64,000 nucleotides of DNA, taken from contig MNCI01006052.1 in the NCBI GenBank assembly GCA_015680685.1, forward strand, positions 298,126 through 362,125. The letters are read 5' to 3'. Below, one piece after another: positions 47,450 to 58,636 of this stretch. A program made the position numbers and the translations under genes. The notes under the pieces were generated by a model. That model was not told the origin of the DNA and did not search any database. It saw nothing but the letters and a program-made list of their open reading frames with translations. Within the stretch, counting starts at the first letter, position 1, and the number at the start of each line of letters is the position of its first letter. Origin of the DNA: Gnetum montanum. Lineage: Eukaryota > Streptophyta > Gnetopsida > Gnetales > Gnetaceae.

Positions 47450-47890
47450 TTTCTCATTTAGTTAATGGTGGTCTACGACCACAGTGCGAAGTGCAGTTTT
47501 GTCATACTACCATTTTATGTCACTATTTTTGATTACAAGAGACCTGCACCTCGCATTGTAGTGTTAGAGTATTTTAATTTGTAAATTTTAACTCATAGTT
47601 TCGTGACACTATTTGTTAATATCTTTGTATCTTATTGTAAGAGACCTACACCTCGCATTGTTTATTGAATTTTAATATATTTGGAAAAATGCAACCACAT
47701 TATGATCTGTAGTTAGGTAGCATCATTTTTTAATTTTGTTTTGGTTTATAATTGCATGAGAATTACACCTTGTAGTTTGCTAGTAGTACGATTATGAGTG
47801 AACTATGACCCACAATTATGTAGCACTATTTCGAATGTGTGATAATAATGCTAATTTTAATGCAACATAGCTATAGTTGGTGAATTATTT
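47450..47890. repeat. Short diverged tandem repeats, left of the Ulp1 gene
   Basis: Recurrent pattern: CACTATTT, then a T-rich stretch, then ACAAGAGACCTGCACCTCGCATTGTAGTG (split here as ACAAGAGACCTGC and ACCTCGCATTGTAGTG). It repeats at about 47520, 47610 (with GTAAGAGACCTACACCTCGC) and 47760-47830. The same vocabulary (CACTAT, GCAACTTGCATG, GTAACACACTAT) recurs right of the Ulp1 gene in the same orientation. Confidence 0.55.
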
Positions 47891-48049
47891 TCAAAGTTAT
47901 ATCCAATCATGTGTTGTAAAAGCCAAAGGCACCAACCAAAGAGATCTTGTAGTTCTTTTATTTTGAATTATATTTATTTCAAAAATATATTACTACACTT
48001 GTTTAGCAATTTTGTTTGTGTTATGTTATTCTAAATGTTATTGAATCTT

Positions 48050-50340
48050 CGAAATTGCAGCTATTACCTTAGTTTGTGAATGTAATGTTCAAACTATTTT
48101 GGAGTCACCAGAATTTTCTATCTTTTCCAAGAAGTTAAAGAGAATTGGAATATATGATTAGATGATAATTGAAGTTTACTAATATAAACATGGTATTTAC
48201 GATTTTTATGAATGGTTGATTGATGGTTTCTTAGATGGAGTAAATACTTTGCAAGCCACTATACAAGGTCATAATTTTACCTTAAATATAAATGATATTG
48301 CAAATATCATACAAGTTCCATGCAACAATGAGCTAGCTATTAAGGAACGAAGGTGAAAGAAAAGTGAAAATCACTTAATTCAGTATGCCCAAAAATTTAT
48401 TTGTATAATGAGTTGCTATTGCTCTCGAAATTTATATAGTGGGATTTATTTCTAGTAAAAGCAGTAAAAGCTAAGATTTCTAACAATGTAATTTTACTGA
48501 TGTGGGAATTGGATAACAATGAAAGTCTTCCTTTCGATATTCTAGTGACCATACTGTATGAGATGAGGAAGTGTGGAAGGGCATGGAAGCTTCATAATGT
48601 TAGAGAGTCTCTCGGCTTTCCAATTATTATGACCAAATTTTTATAGAAATACAACATATTGTTTATCCCTACCCAACTTTAGGATATAGTGAATTTGGAT
48701 CTTGATAACATTTTCAAGAATGTATCTTGTGTGAGAGGCCTGAAAACTCAACTGATATGAAAGAAAATGATAAGCCTTCTATGCAAGATGTGTGCCATCA
48801 TAACAAATGTTCTCTGAAAGAAATCAAAGACAAGTTGGATAATGTGATCGAGACATTAAATTAATATTCTAAAAGTAATGCAACACTTTAGAATATTGTG
48901 GAGAAGCTAAAATTTGACAAGTCTCAATTGGTGGAAGAGAATAATGAACTGAAGGTAAAAATAGAGAGCTTTGTGGCCAACGAAAATAGTTGCATAAATA
49001 AGCTTCTTGATCAGAATCAAAAAATAAGTGATGAAATTTTAGCACTGAATACTGAAATATGTGTGCTAAGGAATGCATTAGTGGAAAAAAACATTCACCC
49101 TTATAGAAGCAACATCACAAAACACTCTAAAAATGGTATGATGTTGTACATTTTCTATATTTCTTTAAATATTTATTATTTTTGAAAGCTTCTCTTTTAA
49201 TATTCTTAATGTCAATGTGTGTAATGGATTTGGATGATATGGGTACACCCAAAGCATCCAAGAGACTATTTACTTCTATTGAGTATAATAAAGAACAAGT
49301 AATCCATAGAGCAATAGGTAAGTAAAGTTGATATTGTTGCATTTGTTACGTTTAAAAATTAAAACTTTTGATTTGTTGGTTACTATAGTCTTATTATATG
49401 TATGAAATAATAATAGTAAAATGTTGTCTAAGTTTATTATTTGATTTTTCCAGCTTGTAGTAGATGCTAATGTTGATTTCAAAATGCCAACAATTTATGA
49501 ATGTGCAACAATTGACAGAGTGATGCAGTTGGTTATTTCTATTTTGGTTGACAATAAAGAGCTTGTGAGGACATCATTTTCCCCATATATTGTCATAAGA
49601 TTCTCTTTTAAAAATTTATATAAAAAAGAGTGGAAAGAATGGCTAGATGATGACATCAATGATATCTACATCATTCACTTGAAACAAAATATTTCATTTT
49701 CAACACTATGTTTTAATGTATGACAAGATGCAGGAAGCTTACAAAAACCAATTGAAACATAGATCAAAGAATATCAACAAAAGAAATATCACCAATGCTG
49801 AAAGTGATACATTGGTTGAAGAAGATGTTGATGATTTTTTCATAAAATAAGATATTATTAAAGAGCTTAAAGATACAATATGTTAAGTTGATTTTTTGTA
49901 ATTTAGACACACATTCTTCTATCTTCCTTTCAACACTAGTGGACATTGGGTTCTTGTTGTTGTTAATGTACTGGCATATAAAATTTTGGTGTATGATTCA
50001 ATGCCTTTTACACAACATTTTGCATTAGTTAAAACATTTATGTTGAAGTATATTTAGTATTTATTTGATGGGGAGTTTGTTTGCATTGATGTTGTTATGG
50101 ATGTCAAGAGAAAGAGGAAGAAAGTAGCTTCAAAATGAAATGTAATTATAGTAGAAGGTTTTTACAAACAAGAAAATGGATATGACTATGGAATGTATAC
50201 AATGATCTTTATGCATCACTTGGTACTCCATAAAGAGTTGAAATTCACTTCTAGTTATGTTTGAATGTATAGGAAGACCATCATATGAGAAATTCTAAGT
50301 TATCATTGAGTTCATCAACTTTCGAACTATTTGCAGCATA
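48050..50340 (+). pseudogene. Ulp1-type cysteine protease gene of a transposon-like unit
   Basis: Ulp1 (C48) peptidases process SUMO-like proteins, and Ulp1 genes are also carried by plant DNA transposons. The N-terminal part (about 48060-48660) reads DFYEWLIDGFLDGVNTLQAT and NINDIANIIQVPCN, then LLMWELDNNESLPFDILVTI, resembling plant-transposon-protein domains. A coiled coil spans 48898-49120 (LVEENNELKVKIESF, ISDEILALNTEICVLRNAL). Ulp1 domain: GHWVLVVVNV (catalytic His codon 49944), ILVYDSMPF (Asp codon 49995), then QENGYDYGMYTMIFM, where the family has Cys but codon 50187-50189 is TAT (Tyr). Splice-like sites AATAG|GTAAGTA (49317/49318) and TTTTTCCAG|CTTG (49453/49454) suggest a 136-bp intron, though the joined frame does not fit. 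Stops lie between Asp and Cys/Tyr. Dead copy. Confidence 0.78.
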
Positions 50341-50344
50341 TGCT

Positions 50345-50700
50345 AAATGAAAACTATAGTGAACATGGTCCATTTGTATTAAGTGATGTATGAAAATATG
50401 ATTACAGTCATTGTTCATGATGCATTTCATTTTGCTGATGCTATTGTGTTGTCAAATGCATCTCTTCCATGACTTTGTAAATGATTTTGACTATAATGAA
50501 TATCTTTCTCATTTTTGTAAAACTATGTGTAATAAATTGTTCATAATGTTACAACATTTTAAACATTTTGTTCTAATAACTCATCCTTATCTGTGGCTCA
50601 TATGTTATGATAAATCTAATACTCATAATTAAACAAAAGCTTCAAAATATGCTCGAAACAAATATCTAGTATTGAAAGATATAAAATATTAATTTTTGAT
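50345..50700. other. 3' flank of the Ulp1 gene, no feature
   Basis: AT-rich; a short ORF at 50411-50632 has no motif and is probably accidental. Confidence 0.35.
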
Positions 50701-50709
50701 CTAAAAGGT

Positions 50710-51400
50710 AATATTTTTAATTGATTTTTATTAACATGTGTGTCGCAACGTCTTCGCACACTTATTCTATGAGCCACTACAAAACATAGGGTGTCGCACT
50801 TTAGCATGCTCAATCTTTAGTCATAAATTACGATGACATGTGTATGACATGTTGTTGTAGTCCTAAATGAGACTGTGATTTGTATGACATCACAACCCTT
50901 AGGCATAAACTATAATAACATGCCCGTTGCAGCTATGCCATTGTCTCCAAAGGGCAATACCATGTGAGTCGCTAGTTACCGCACTATGCTAAGCATGTCT
51001 CTATGTTAGGTTGTGAATAGATTATGATTCCCGCCTCCATGTACTCTCCTAGTGGTCATCCTACAAGGGCTATGTACCTCACAAGATGTCACATTGTCAT
51101 TTTCTATTACTAATTGAGATCACAAGGAAAATGCAACTTGCATGATAACACACTATCACATACAAGTCTTTTCTTTTAGATTGTGAGTGCTACATGGATT
51201 GCAAGGTTTCACACTATCATCTATGGGTCTGTATTTTAGAATGTGATGGACATGTGACTTGAAAGGTAACACACTATGCCATTCTAGGCTTTTCTTCAGG
51301 CTACAAGGTATATGCAACTCTTAGGGTAACGTAGTGTTGTCTAATGATCTCTATTTTAGGATTTGATGGAAATTCTGCTAGCACCATCTTCCATAGTTGT
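50710..51400. repeat. Diverged short tandem repeats including a ~60-bp minisatellite
   Basis: From 51140 to 51360 the anchor CACTAT (or GTAGTG) recurs at 51151, 51212, 51272 and 51332, i.e. every 60-61 bp, with GCAACTTGCATG- or GCAAGG-like text before it and TTTTCTTTTAGA-like text after. At 50710-51130 more diverged units with GTCGCA, GACATG and CATCACAAC words are visible. Confidence 0.65.
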
Positions 51401-51439
51401 CTACTACACACATTATGGGGGTAATGCAATGTGCAAGGT

Positions 51440-53180
51440 CACCTAGTTCATACCAGATGGCATTAACACCTTTTGGAAGGGAACTATTGCTTCGAGATCA
51501 TGGCTACTAGAAGGACAAGAACCATCTAGTTAGATGTACAAGTTGAACTACGTGGAGGTGCAAGTAGCACCCTTTTGCAGTTCCAACTGGAAGGCATTAA
51601 GGCCTTCTAGAAGAGAAAAATCACTTGTAATTTTAAGTTATCAGAAGGAATAAGGTCATTCAGAAGTGTGAGGATTAATCATATGGAATTAAGACCTTCT
51701 AAAAGGGAACTAATGCTCTGAAATCATGGCTACTAGAAGGTAGAGGGCCATCCAATTGGAAGTACAAGCTAAACTACATGGAGGTGCAAGTAGCATGCTA
51801 CCGTAGTCCTAACCAGATGGCACCCAGGTCTTCTAGAAGTGAAAAATCACTTGTAATTTGAGACTATCAAAATGAATAAGGTCATCTAGAAGGATGAGGA
51901 TTAACTATATGGCATTAAGCCCTTTTGGAAGTGATCATGGCCTTAATGCCTTCAAGCTAGAGCATTAAGGATCAAATATATGCCTTCTGAAAGGCATTAA
52001 GGATCAACTATATGCTCCATGATCATGGAGAATTAAAGCCTTTTGTAGTTCCATGATCATGGAGCATCAAGGCCTTTTGCAGTTCCATGATCATGCCTTC
52101 CAAAAGGCATAGGGCCATCCAGTTTGAAGTATAAGCTAAACTGCATGGAGGTGTGAGTAGTACCCTGTCGCAGTCCCAACCAAAAGGCACCTAGGCCTTT
52201 TTCGAAGGGATAAATCACTTGTAATTTGCGGCTACTAGAAGGAATAAGGTCATATAGAAAAATGTGGATCAACTAAATGGAGTTAAGACCTTCTGGTAAG
52301 GAACTACCACTCTGAGATCATGGCTTCCAAACGGTAGGGAGAAATTACTTTTAATTTGAGGCTACAAAAGGAATAAGGTCATCTAGAAGGATGAGGATCA
52401 ACTAGTTGGCATTAAGATCTTTCAAAATGGAACTATTTCTCTAAGATCATGAATTTTTAAAGGTAGAGAACCATCTAGTTAGAAGTACAAGCTGAACTAC
52501 ATGGAGGTGCGAGTAGCATCCTTCCACAGTCCCAACCGAAAGGTACCCAAGACTTCTGGAAGGAAAAAAGTGCTTTTAATTTGAAACTAATGGAAGGAAT
52601 AAGATCATCTAGAATGGTGAGAATCAACTAGATGACATTAAGACCTTATGGAAAGGAAGTAATTCTTAAAGATTGTGGCTTTTGAAAGTTATAGGATCAT
52701 CTAGTTGAAAGTACAAGCTGAACTATGTGGAGGTGCGAGTAACACCCTACTACAATCCTAACTGAAAGGCACCCAAGCCTTCCAAAAGGGAAAATTTGCT
52801 TTTAATTTGATACTACCAGATGGAATAAGGCTATTAAGAAGGATGCGGATCAACTAGATGGCATTTAGACCTTTTGAAAGAAAACTATTACTTTAAGATT
52901 GTGGCTTCTCAAAGGTAGAGGGACATCCAATTGGAAGTACAAGTTGAATTTCATAGAGGTGCGAGTAGCATCCATTTGCAGTTGCAACTTGAAGGCACCC
53001 CAACCTTCTAGAAGGGTAATATCATTTTTAATTTAAGGCTACCAGAAGGAATAACATCATCTAAAAGGATGAGGATCAATTGAATGTCATCAAGACCTTT
53101 CATAAGGAAACTATTGCTTTGAGATCATGGCTTCCTAAAGGTAGAGGGTCATTTAGTTGGAAGTACAAGCTGAACTACAC
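51440..53180. repeat. 226-bp satellite-like tandem array
   Basis: The anchor GAGGTG(C/T)(A/G)AGTAG occurs at 51555, 51781, 52148, 52504, 52730 and 52956. Neighbouring units are exactly 226 bp apart where uninterrupted (three of the five intervals). The other two are 367 and 356 bp and contain extra partial units. Each unit has TGGAAGTACAAGCTGAACTA, CTTCTAGAAGGGAAAAATCA, TTTAATTTGAGGCTACCAG and GGAATAAGGTCATCTAGAAG. The array stops in mid-unit just before 53180. No ORF is kept. Confidence 0.88.
51910..52096. repeat. Palindromic insert within the 226-bp array
   Basis: CTCCATGATCATGGAG at 52015-52030 is a perfect 16-bp palindrome. Shorter versions follow at 52050-52063 (TCCATGATCATGGA) and 52085-52094. 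They alternate with GGCATTAAGGATCAA and AAGGCCTTTTG words. This block largely accounts for the extra length of the 367-bp interval. Confidence 0.85.
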
Positions 53181-53219
53181 TTAACAAGAGAAGAGCCTAA
53201 ATTTTCTTATCTTACTTGG

Positions 53220-53780
53220 GGTACTATGAGATTGGTGCAATCTGTATGATCTAGCATTATCTCTATGTAATTTTGAATATCAACTACAACTTACATGATG
53301 TTACACTATTCACTTGTAGAGTGAGCACATGCATGTTGTAGTGCTTCACATGACATAAATTACACATTGAGAGATGAATGTGAGTCACATATCTTCAACA
53401 CTATTTCCATCATAGTTTCAAATATAAACTACATAATCATGTGGTTCGCATGTCATCACATTGTTTACTTTTATTACAAGCACATGCATGCTACAATGCA
53501 TCAAAGGGAACAAACTAAAAAGTGTGAGGAGAAAGTGATCTAGATATTTCTAGCACTATGTTTAACAAATTTTTAAATGTCCCCTACAAGAAACTGCAAG
53601 TTGCACAATTCCTTGCTCTATTTTATCATTAGTTTTGGTTTCAGACTACAAGGTCATTCATGCTCACAATGCTATAGCACTAAAAAAAATAAGGCTTGTG
53701 ATCAAACTACAAAACAGATGTCATTCGCAGTTTGCTTTTTGTTAGAGTGCATTACACATGTTACCAACATCACTTGAATT
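53220..53780. repeat. Diverged short repeats, right of the satellite
   Basis: Same vocabulary as at 47450-47890 and 50710-51400: GATGTTACACTATTCACTT, AAGCACATGCATGCTACAATG, CATGTCATCACATTGTTTAC, in the same orientation. They may be the right subterminal region of the Ulp1-carrying unit. No long terminal inverted repeat could be matched. Confidence 0.45.
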
Positions 53781-54429
53781 TCAACGATGCACTAAATAAA
53801 AATTAAATTTTCCTATTTTGTAACCATCAAATTAGTACATAAAGTAAATCTAACTATAGCCTAAACTAAATTTCATCCTCAAGCCAAAGAACTACATCAT
53901 CACTAAATTGTTCTTGCTTTTAGTATTATGCATGATAGGTGATACTATCTATTTAACATGAACGACATTGCACTCTACAAACTCTACACAAAGCTTTCCA
54001 CTCACTAGCTATGGGATATTAAGGAACCATAACTTTTCTAAAGACCTTCCTTGGTAGCCACTATAAAGATGGAAAGATAATACCATGAATTTTCATCTTC
54101 CAAATTCCTTCAAAATCTTGACATCAATAACCCAAAACTTTATGTAATCACAAAAAAAAAATCATTTTTACATGGGGCCTAGTCTTCAAGACATTTGTTA
54201 CTAGATCATTAATCTAAATGATATTACCATGGACATTTAAGTAAATATGTAATCACAAATAAATTCTAAGTTCATAGCTTATCATTTTAATACTTTTGTG
54301 CAATGTAAGAGATCATGGTATTAATTTTAAAAAGTGTCAATAAGAGACCTTGTAAATACATAAATATCATCATAAAGGAATGTTAGAGACAACTATCACT
54401 AAATACATATTCAAAGACACAATAGTCTA
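53781..54429. other. No recognisable feature
   Basis: AT-rich intergenic sequence. Confidence 0.4.
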
Positions 54430-55640
54430 GCCAAATCATGGTGCAATGTTTTCTTGAGCTTCGTTTGGAGCATTAGCTTGCATGAATTCTACCTTTGTAA
54501 CAATGTCATTAACCTCGTTGACTAGTTACTCCTCCATTCCTATTGTTCCTAATGGTCCTACCTCTGACTCATGAAGTGGAGTGGTCATCTCAACGAACAT
54601 GGGATCACTAATATCCTCCATCATTGTTGAACCAAACACATGCAATGACTAAAAATGTTTAGATGAGTATTTACCCAGTGATTGAACATTTATGGATAGG
54701 TGGTGAAGCCTCATATCCATCCGTCCAAAAAGGTGATCAATCTCTAATCGCATGGCATCCATGTGAGCTTTTAACCTATCCTCCGTTGTCTCTAAGTAGG
54801 AAAATATCTCTCTACCATATTCAAATTATTGTTTCTACCAGGTAGAAATGATAGATTCAAACTACATCTCCTATTTGTGCCCATAAAATTGATCCTAATT
54901 AGCCTTCCTTCCATCTCCTATGACACATGCATCAAGGAGCCAAATGAGATCATTAATTTGTGTCCTAGGAACATGTTGGATGTAGAATGCACACCCCAAA
55001 TGTGCCAGCTAGTCCACACAAAACTCTTGGATCTCTATGTCATCTACATCTAGTTCCAAGATTTTCCAATGCCTAAAAAGAGTAGACATGGCATATGGAA
55101 AAGGGACTACAATAGAATCTTTGTTAACTATCTCCATTCTTCTCATGATAATGTGGGGATATTTCAACAAACAATCCCCCTTCAAATTTAGTAGGACCAT
55201 AATGGAAAAGGACATCACATGAGTGTGATGCGTGACAACCAAGAGGCTTGTGTGGATTACCTTGAGTAGAACTCTTTATTGTGGGTTGAATTTCTTGTAG
55301 GGTCATCCTGTTTCATCGATATCCACATTGAGCATCCTGATCAATAGCTATATTTTTTTTTCTGAGGTGGAAATCACAAAATAATCCCACTATGGACAAA
55401 CTTCCATGTTGAGCACCTACCCCAAGATATCCTCTATAAATGTGTAGGACAAGTCACAAATCTCGACCATCATCAAGATAGGTGATCCTCAATGATGTGC
55501 CACATATAATTGATGGGCCTCCTCCTCATCGTAATCTACATTTCTAGTGATGATGAAATCAAGATAGCGTTCAACAAGCTTGTTAAGCGTCTGAGGCCAA
55601 ATGAGTTCAGTTAAAGTGCTAAAGTCCCTTGGACTACGGA
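54430..55640 (-). pseudogene. Unidentified mobile-element-type ORF
   Basis: One minus-strand frame can be followed with few breaks from about 55630 to 54430: TLNKLVERYLDFIITRNVDY, EEEAHQLYVAHH, ICDLSYTFIEDILG, FSIMVLLNLKGDCLL, FPYAMSTLFRHWKILELDVD, VPRTQINDLIWLLDA, then helical YLETTEDRLKAHMDAMRLEI and an acidic tail. Length, low complexity and the final helix recall accessory ORFs of plant LTR elements, but it does not match the accessory ORF of A or B by eye and I do not recognise the family. At least four stops interrupt it. Confidence 0.45.
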
Positions 55641-57361
55641 ATGGAGTTGATCTAAGTTTCTTTAGTCTTCATTGTTACTTCTACCATGCTAATGACTCCT
55701 GTGCACACTGAACTACCTCCTACTCCTACTCTCTTGCAACATTTTGGCTAGAAGCCTAAGAGCCTACAAGATTTCTACCCTATAATTATGCCCTCTCTTA
55801 TGCATCATGTAGTCTACCAAATCTCCTCCTGGAATTTGGTTGTGATGATGCTCCTCTCTGAGAACATAGAAATATATTACAGCTCAAATGTTAACAATTA
55901 AATCATTTTTGGTCAATAATAATTAATGATAGATAGAGTTACACTTTTTGTTTTATACCATAAATGAAATATTCAATAACTACATTGCTATAAACCATTC
56001 TAATCCATTTCCAACAACAATTATCATAAATCAGCATCCCAAACCATAATTTCAAGGAAACTCTTCAAACTGACAAGCACATAATCATACTACAATTATA
56101 AATAAATTTAATAAATATCAAATAGGATATTAGCATTTCCCTAATAAAATTTTGTATTCATTTTGTTTAGGGTAGTTTTAGGAAGAGTTCTAGATGAACA
56201 AAATCCTTTACCACATATCAAATTAAAACAAAAGAAGGCTCAACAATATATAGTGTTGAATACCTATAGCCAAATAAGCTCAGCAATGTGTAAGATTTCA
56301 TAAGCTAAGAAAAGTTACAAGTTGAAACTTTTATCTATTATAATGACAAAATATTTGAATATTATGACATAAAGGATTACATGACCTTTTATTAGTTATA
56401 ATGACAAGATATTTGATTTTTATGACATAAAGAATTACATGAATTGATTGCTTCACTAGATGATTACCATGGCTTGATAGTTGGCATTTTTAAGAGTTTC
56501 AAACTAGCAGCCTTGCTCATGGGATAAACCTTTGTTTCAATGATAATTCTACATTGTTAATCCTGCTTAAATACTAGCATTTCATATAAGAGATGATAAG
56601 CCAGGGAACATTCAGCCCCACATTTTTTGAGTAATGATATATTGAAATGCTTATGCCATGTATTTACAATCCACAATGTTTTTAAGGCTATCAAGAAACT
56701 TTCCTTAGGATAAAGAGTTTGAAATAATTAAAACCAATGTAGTGCTAAACTACTAGATTTTTTCGGTTTGTGTTGGATGTTCTACTTTTTATAAACTATA
56801 ATATTATTCACCTTATTCCTCTACGACATCATGCTTTGGAGTTGATAAAAATAAAAAATTTGAAAGTTGATTTATAACATTGATAAAAAAACTTTTCAAA
56901 CTACATAAATTAGATAAAATATTAAAGCAAGTTTCTAGAATGTTCAAAGAATCCTCTATACCACCATGCTTTGGAAATAAAATTCGTTCAAATAAACTAT
57001 ATTGTGTCCTCCTGGGACAATTCTTTTGCCCTCATGAAAATAAATTTTGTAAAATTTACCTTAATAGATCTCCATATACAAAGCCTCCCAATCAAGTAAC
57101 ATGCTAAAATTTTGTTTAATTGCTTAGTGTTATTATAAACTTATTTTGCCAACAAAATATTTTTTGCGCTTTACATTGTTTCATTTGCTATAGCCATTAC
57201 CCCAAGATGCTAACTTTATAAAGCTAATAAAAATTACACCACATTTTAAATTATAACAAAATGAGGAAATGCATGCTATAAAATCAAATTTTTACAAAAT
57301 AAAATTATTTTGCAAAATCTATTTTCCCTGTGTAAACCCTAGTTTTTGGATTCGATAATAT
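55641..57361. other. AT-rich intergenic DNA, no gene
   Basis: Short ORFs such as 56880-57107 (+) lack motifs. Nothing else seen up to the LTR edge. Confidence 0.4.
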
Positions 57362-58622
57362 TATGGATCGTTGAACTTAAAAAGGAGGGGGGGGGGGGGG
57401 GAGGGGATGAACAAGTTCCCCAAATTAAAACCTAAATGAACAAAACACACAAAATGAATTTAACATGATTCCCCAACTTGGTTAGTCCACCCTCGGAGGG
57501 TAGATTGCAATCACACCTCTAGACTATGTTGCTATCAAAATGTGGTTGAAGGATCAACATCATGTACAGTCTTCAAGCCCCACTCTACAGTGTTCTACTA
57601 TAGCACTAATCACTCAACCTTACAAAGTCCCATTAGGCTTGGAAATGTGGTTTGAAGGCTTCCACAGCCTTTACAATCTTGAACTCCACACCAGAGTGTT
57701 GTATTGCAGCACCAACAACTCAATCCCATAGGATCTTGACAAGCTCAAGCACATCAACCTCGCAGGGTAATCAAGAATAAGAAATACAAGGGATAATTGT
57801 AACTCAATTTGCTGATCCTTGTATAGTTAGGTACAATGCACTTTACAAAGCCAAAATGATAATACAATGAGAAGCAACAAATAATTCAATGATTACAAAT
57901 AATTGTACAATGAATATAATAAGGCTTGCACATTTCCCAATGCACATCAAGTCTTCTTATAGCTACCATGTTTCTAAATCCTTCTCAGGATTCATGCAAC
58001 ATCTAGGCAATGGTCACCAATAGTCATAGGAGATGTCTTTCTGATGCCTAAGATGTCTCTCTAAAATTGCCTAAGATGTCTTTCATTTTGGGAAGATGTC
58101 TTTCTTTCCTAAAATACATCTTTTGGAAGTCTCCATTCTAGAAGATGTCTTTGTCTTGTAAAAGATGTCTTTTTGAACTTGGTTTGCATTTTATAAAGAT
58201 GCCTTTGCCTTGTGAAAGATGTCTTTATCTAAGAAAGACATCTAACTATTTCTAAAGATGTCTTTGTTTGACTTTACTTCAATTCTACCAAGATGTATGT
58301 TGCTTCCTAGAGATGTTTTTCTTCACTTTCCCTTGCATGATGAATGCAACATTCCTTGTCCACAACCTTGATCTTCTACATGCTTTAATGATGATAACTT
58401 TGCTTGTACAATATCTAGTTCTTGTCGATGTTCTTTGAATATTCATCTGAAGACCATGTGGATGACCTCCTTCTTTAAGCTCTAAATAACTCATTCCTTA
58501 TCCTCTTTAGCTCATATTGGTTTCTAGGTACATAGTCCTACAAAAAAAATAACCATACAACCATGTAAACAACCTTTGACTCCATTTTACTTAACATTTT
58601 GACACACAATAAAAGGTCCACA
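57362..58622 (-). mobile_element. 3' LTR of the copia-type element
   Basis: 1261 bp. On the plus strand it starts TATGGATCGTTGAAC (partner TGTGGATCATTGAAC at 63595) and ends GGTCCACA against the PPT. The first ~420 bp match 63595-64000: CCCCAACTTGGTTAGTCCAC, ACAGTCTTCAAGCC, TTAGGCTTGGAAATGTGG, CACACCAGAGTGTTGTAT. A run of 15 G at 57387-57401 replaces a GGGGG run in the partner. Confidence 0.82.
58025..58325. repeat. Array of AAGATGTCTTT words inside the copia LTR
   Basis: About ten copies of (A)AGATGTCT(T) occur at irregular 15-45 bp spacing, plus one inverse copy (AAAGACATCT). The word is nearly palindromic (AAGA-TG-TCTT). It lies in the middle of the LTR, where U3 promoter elements are expected in the minus-strand reading. 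This looks like a repeated binding-site module or a diverged minisatellite. Confidence 0.7.
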
Positions 58623-58636
58623 ATCTCCTCTTTGGT
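58623..58636 (-). other. Polypurine tract of the copia-type element
   Basis: Minus strand CCAAAGAGGAGATT directly precedes the LTR start TGTGGACC. Plant copia elements typically have such a GAGGAGATT-type tract before TG, where plus-strand synthesis is primed. Confidence 0.75.

Noticed and set aside
47450-53780. CRISPR-like array because of regularly spaced repeats
   Set aside because: Repeats are diverged, spacers are not unique, and the context is a plant nuclear genome; satellite or subterminal repeats fit.
57540-57731. 63-codon ORF, with a similar one at 63693-63896
   Set aside because: Both lie at the same place inside the two copia LTRs and have no known domain; treated as LTR sequence.
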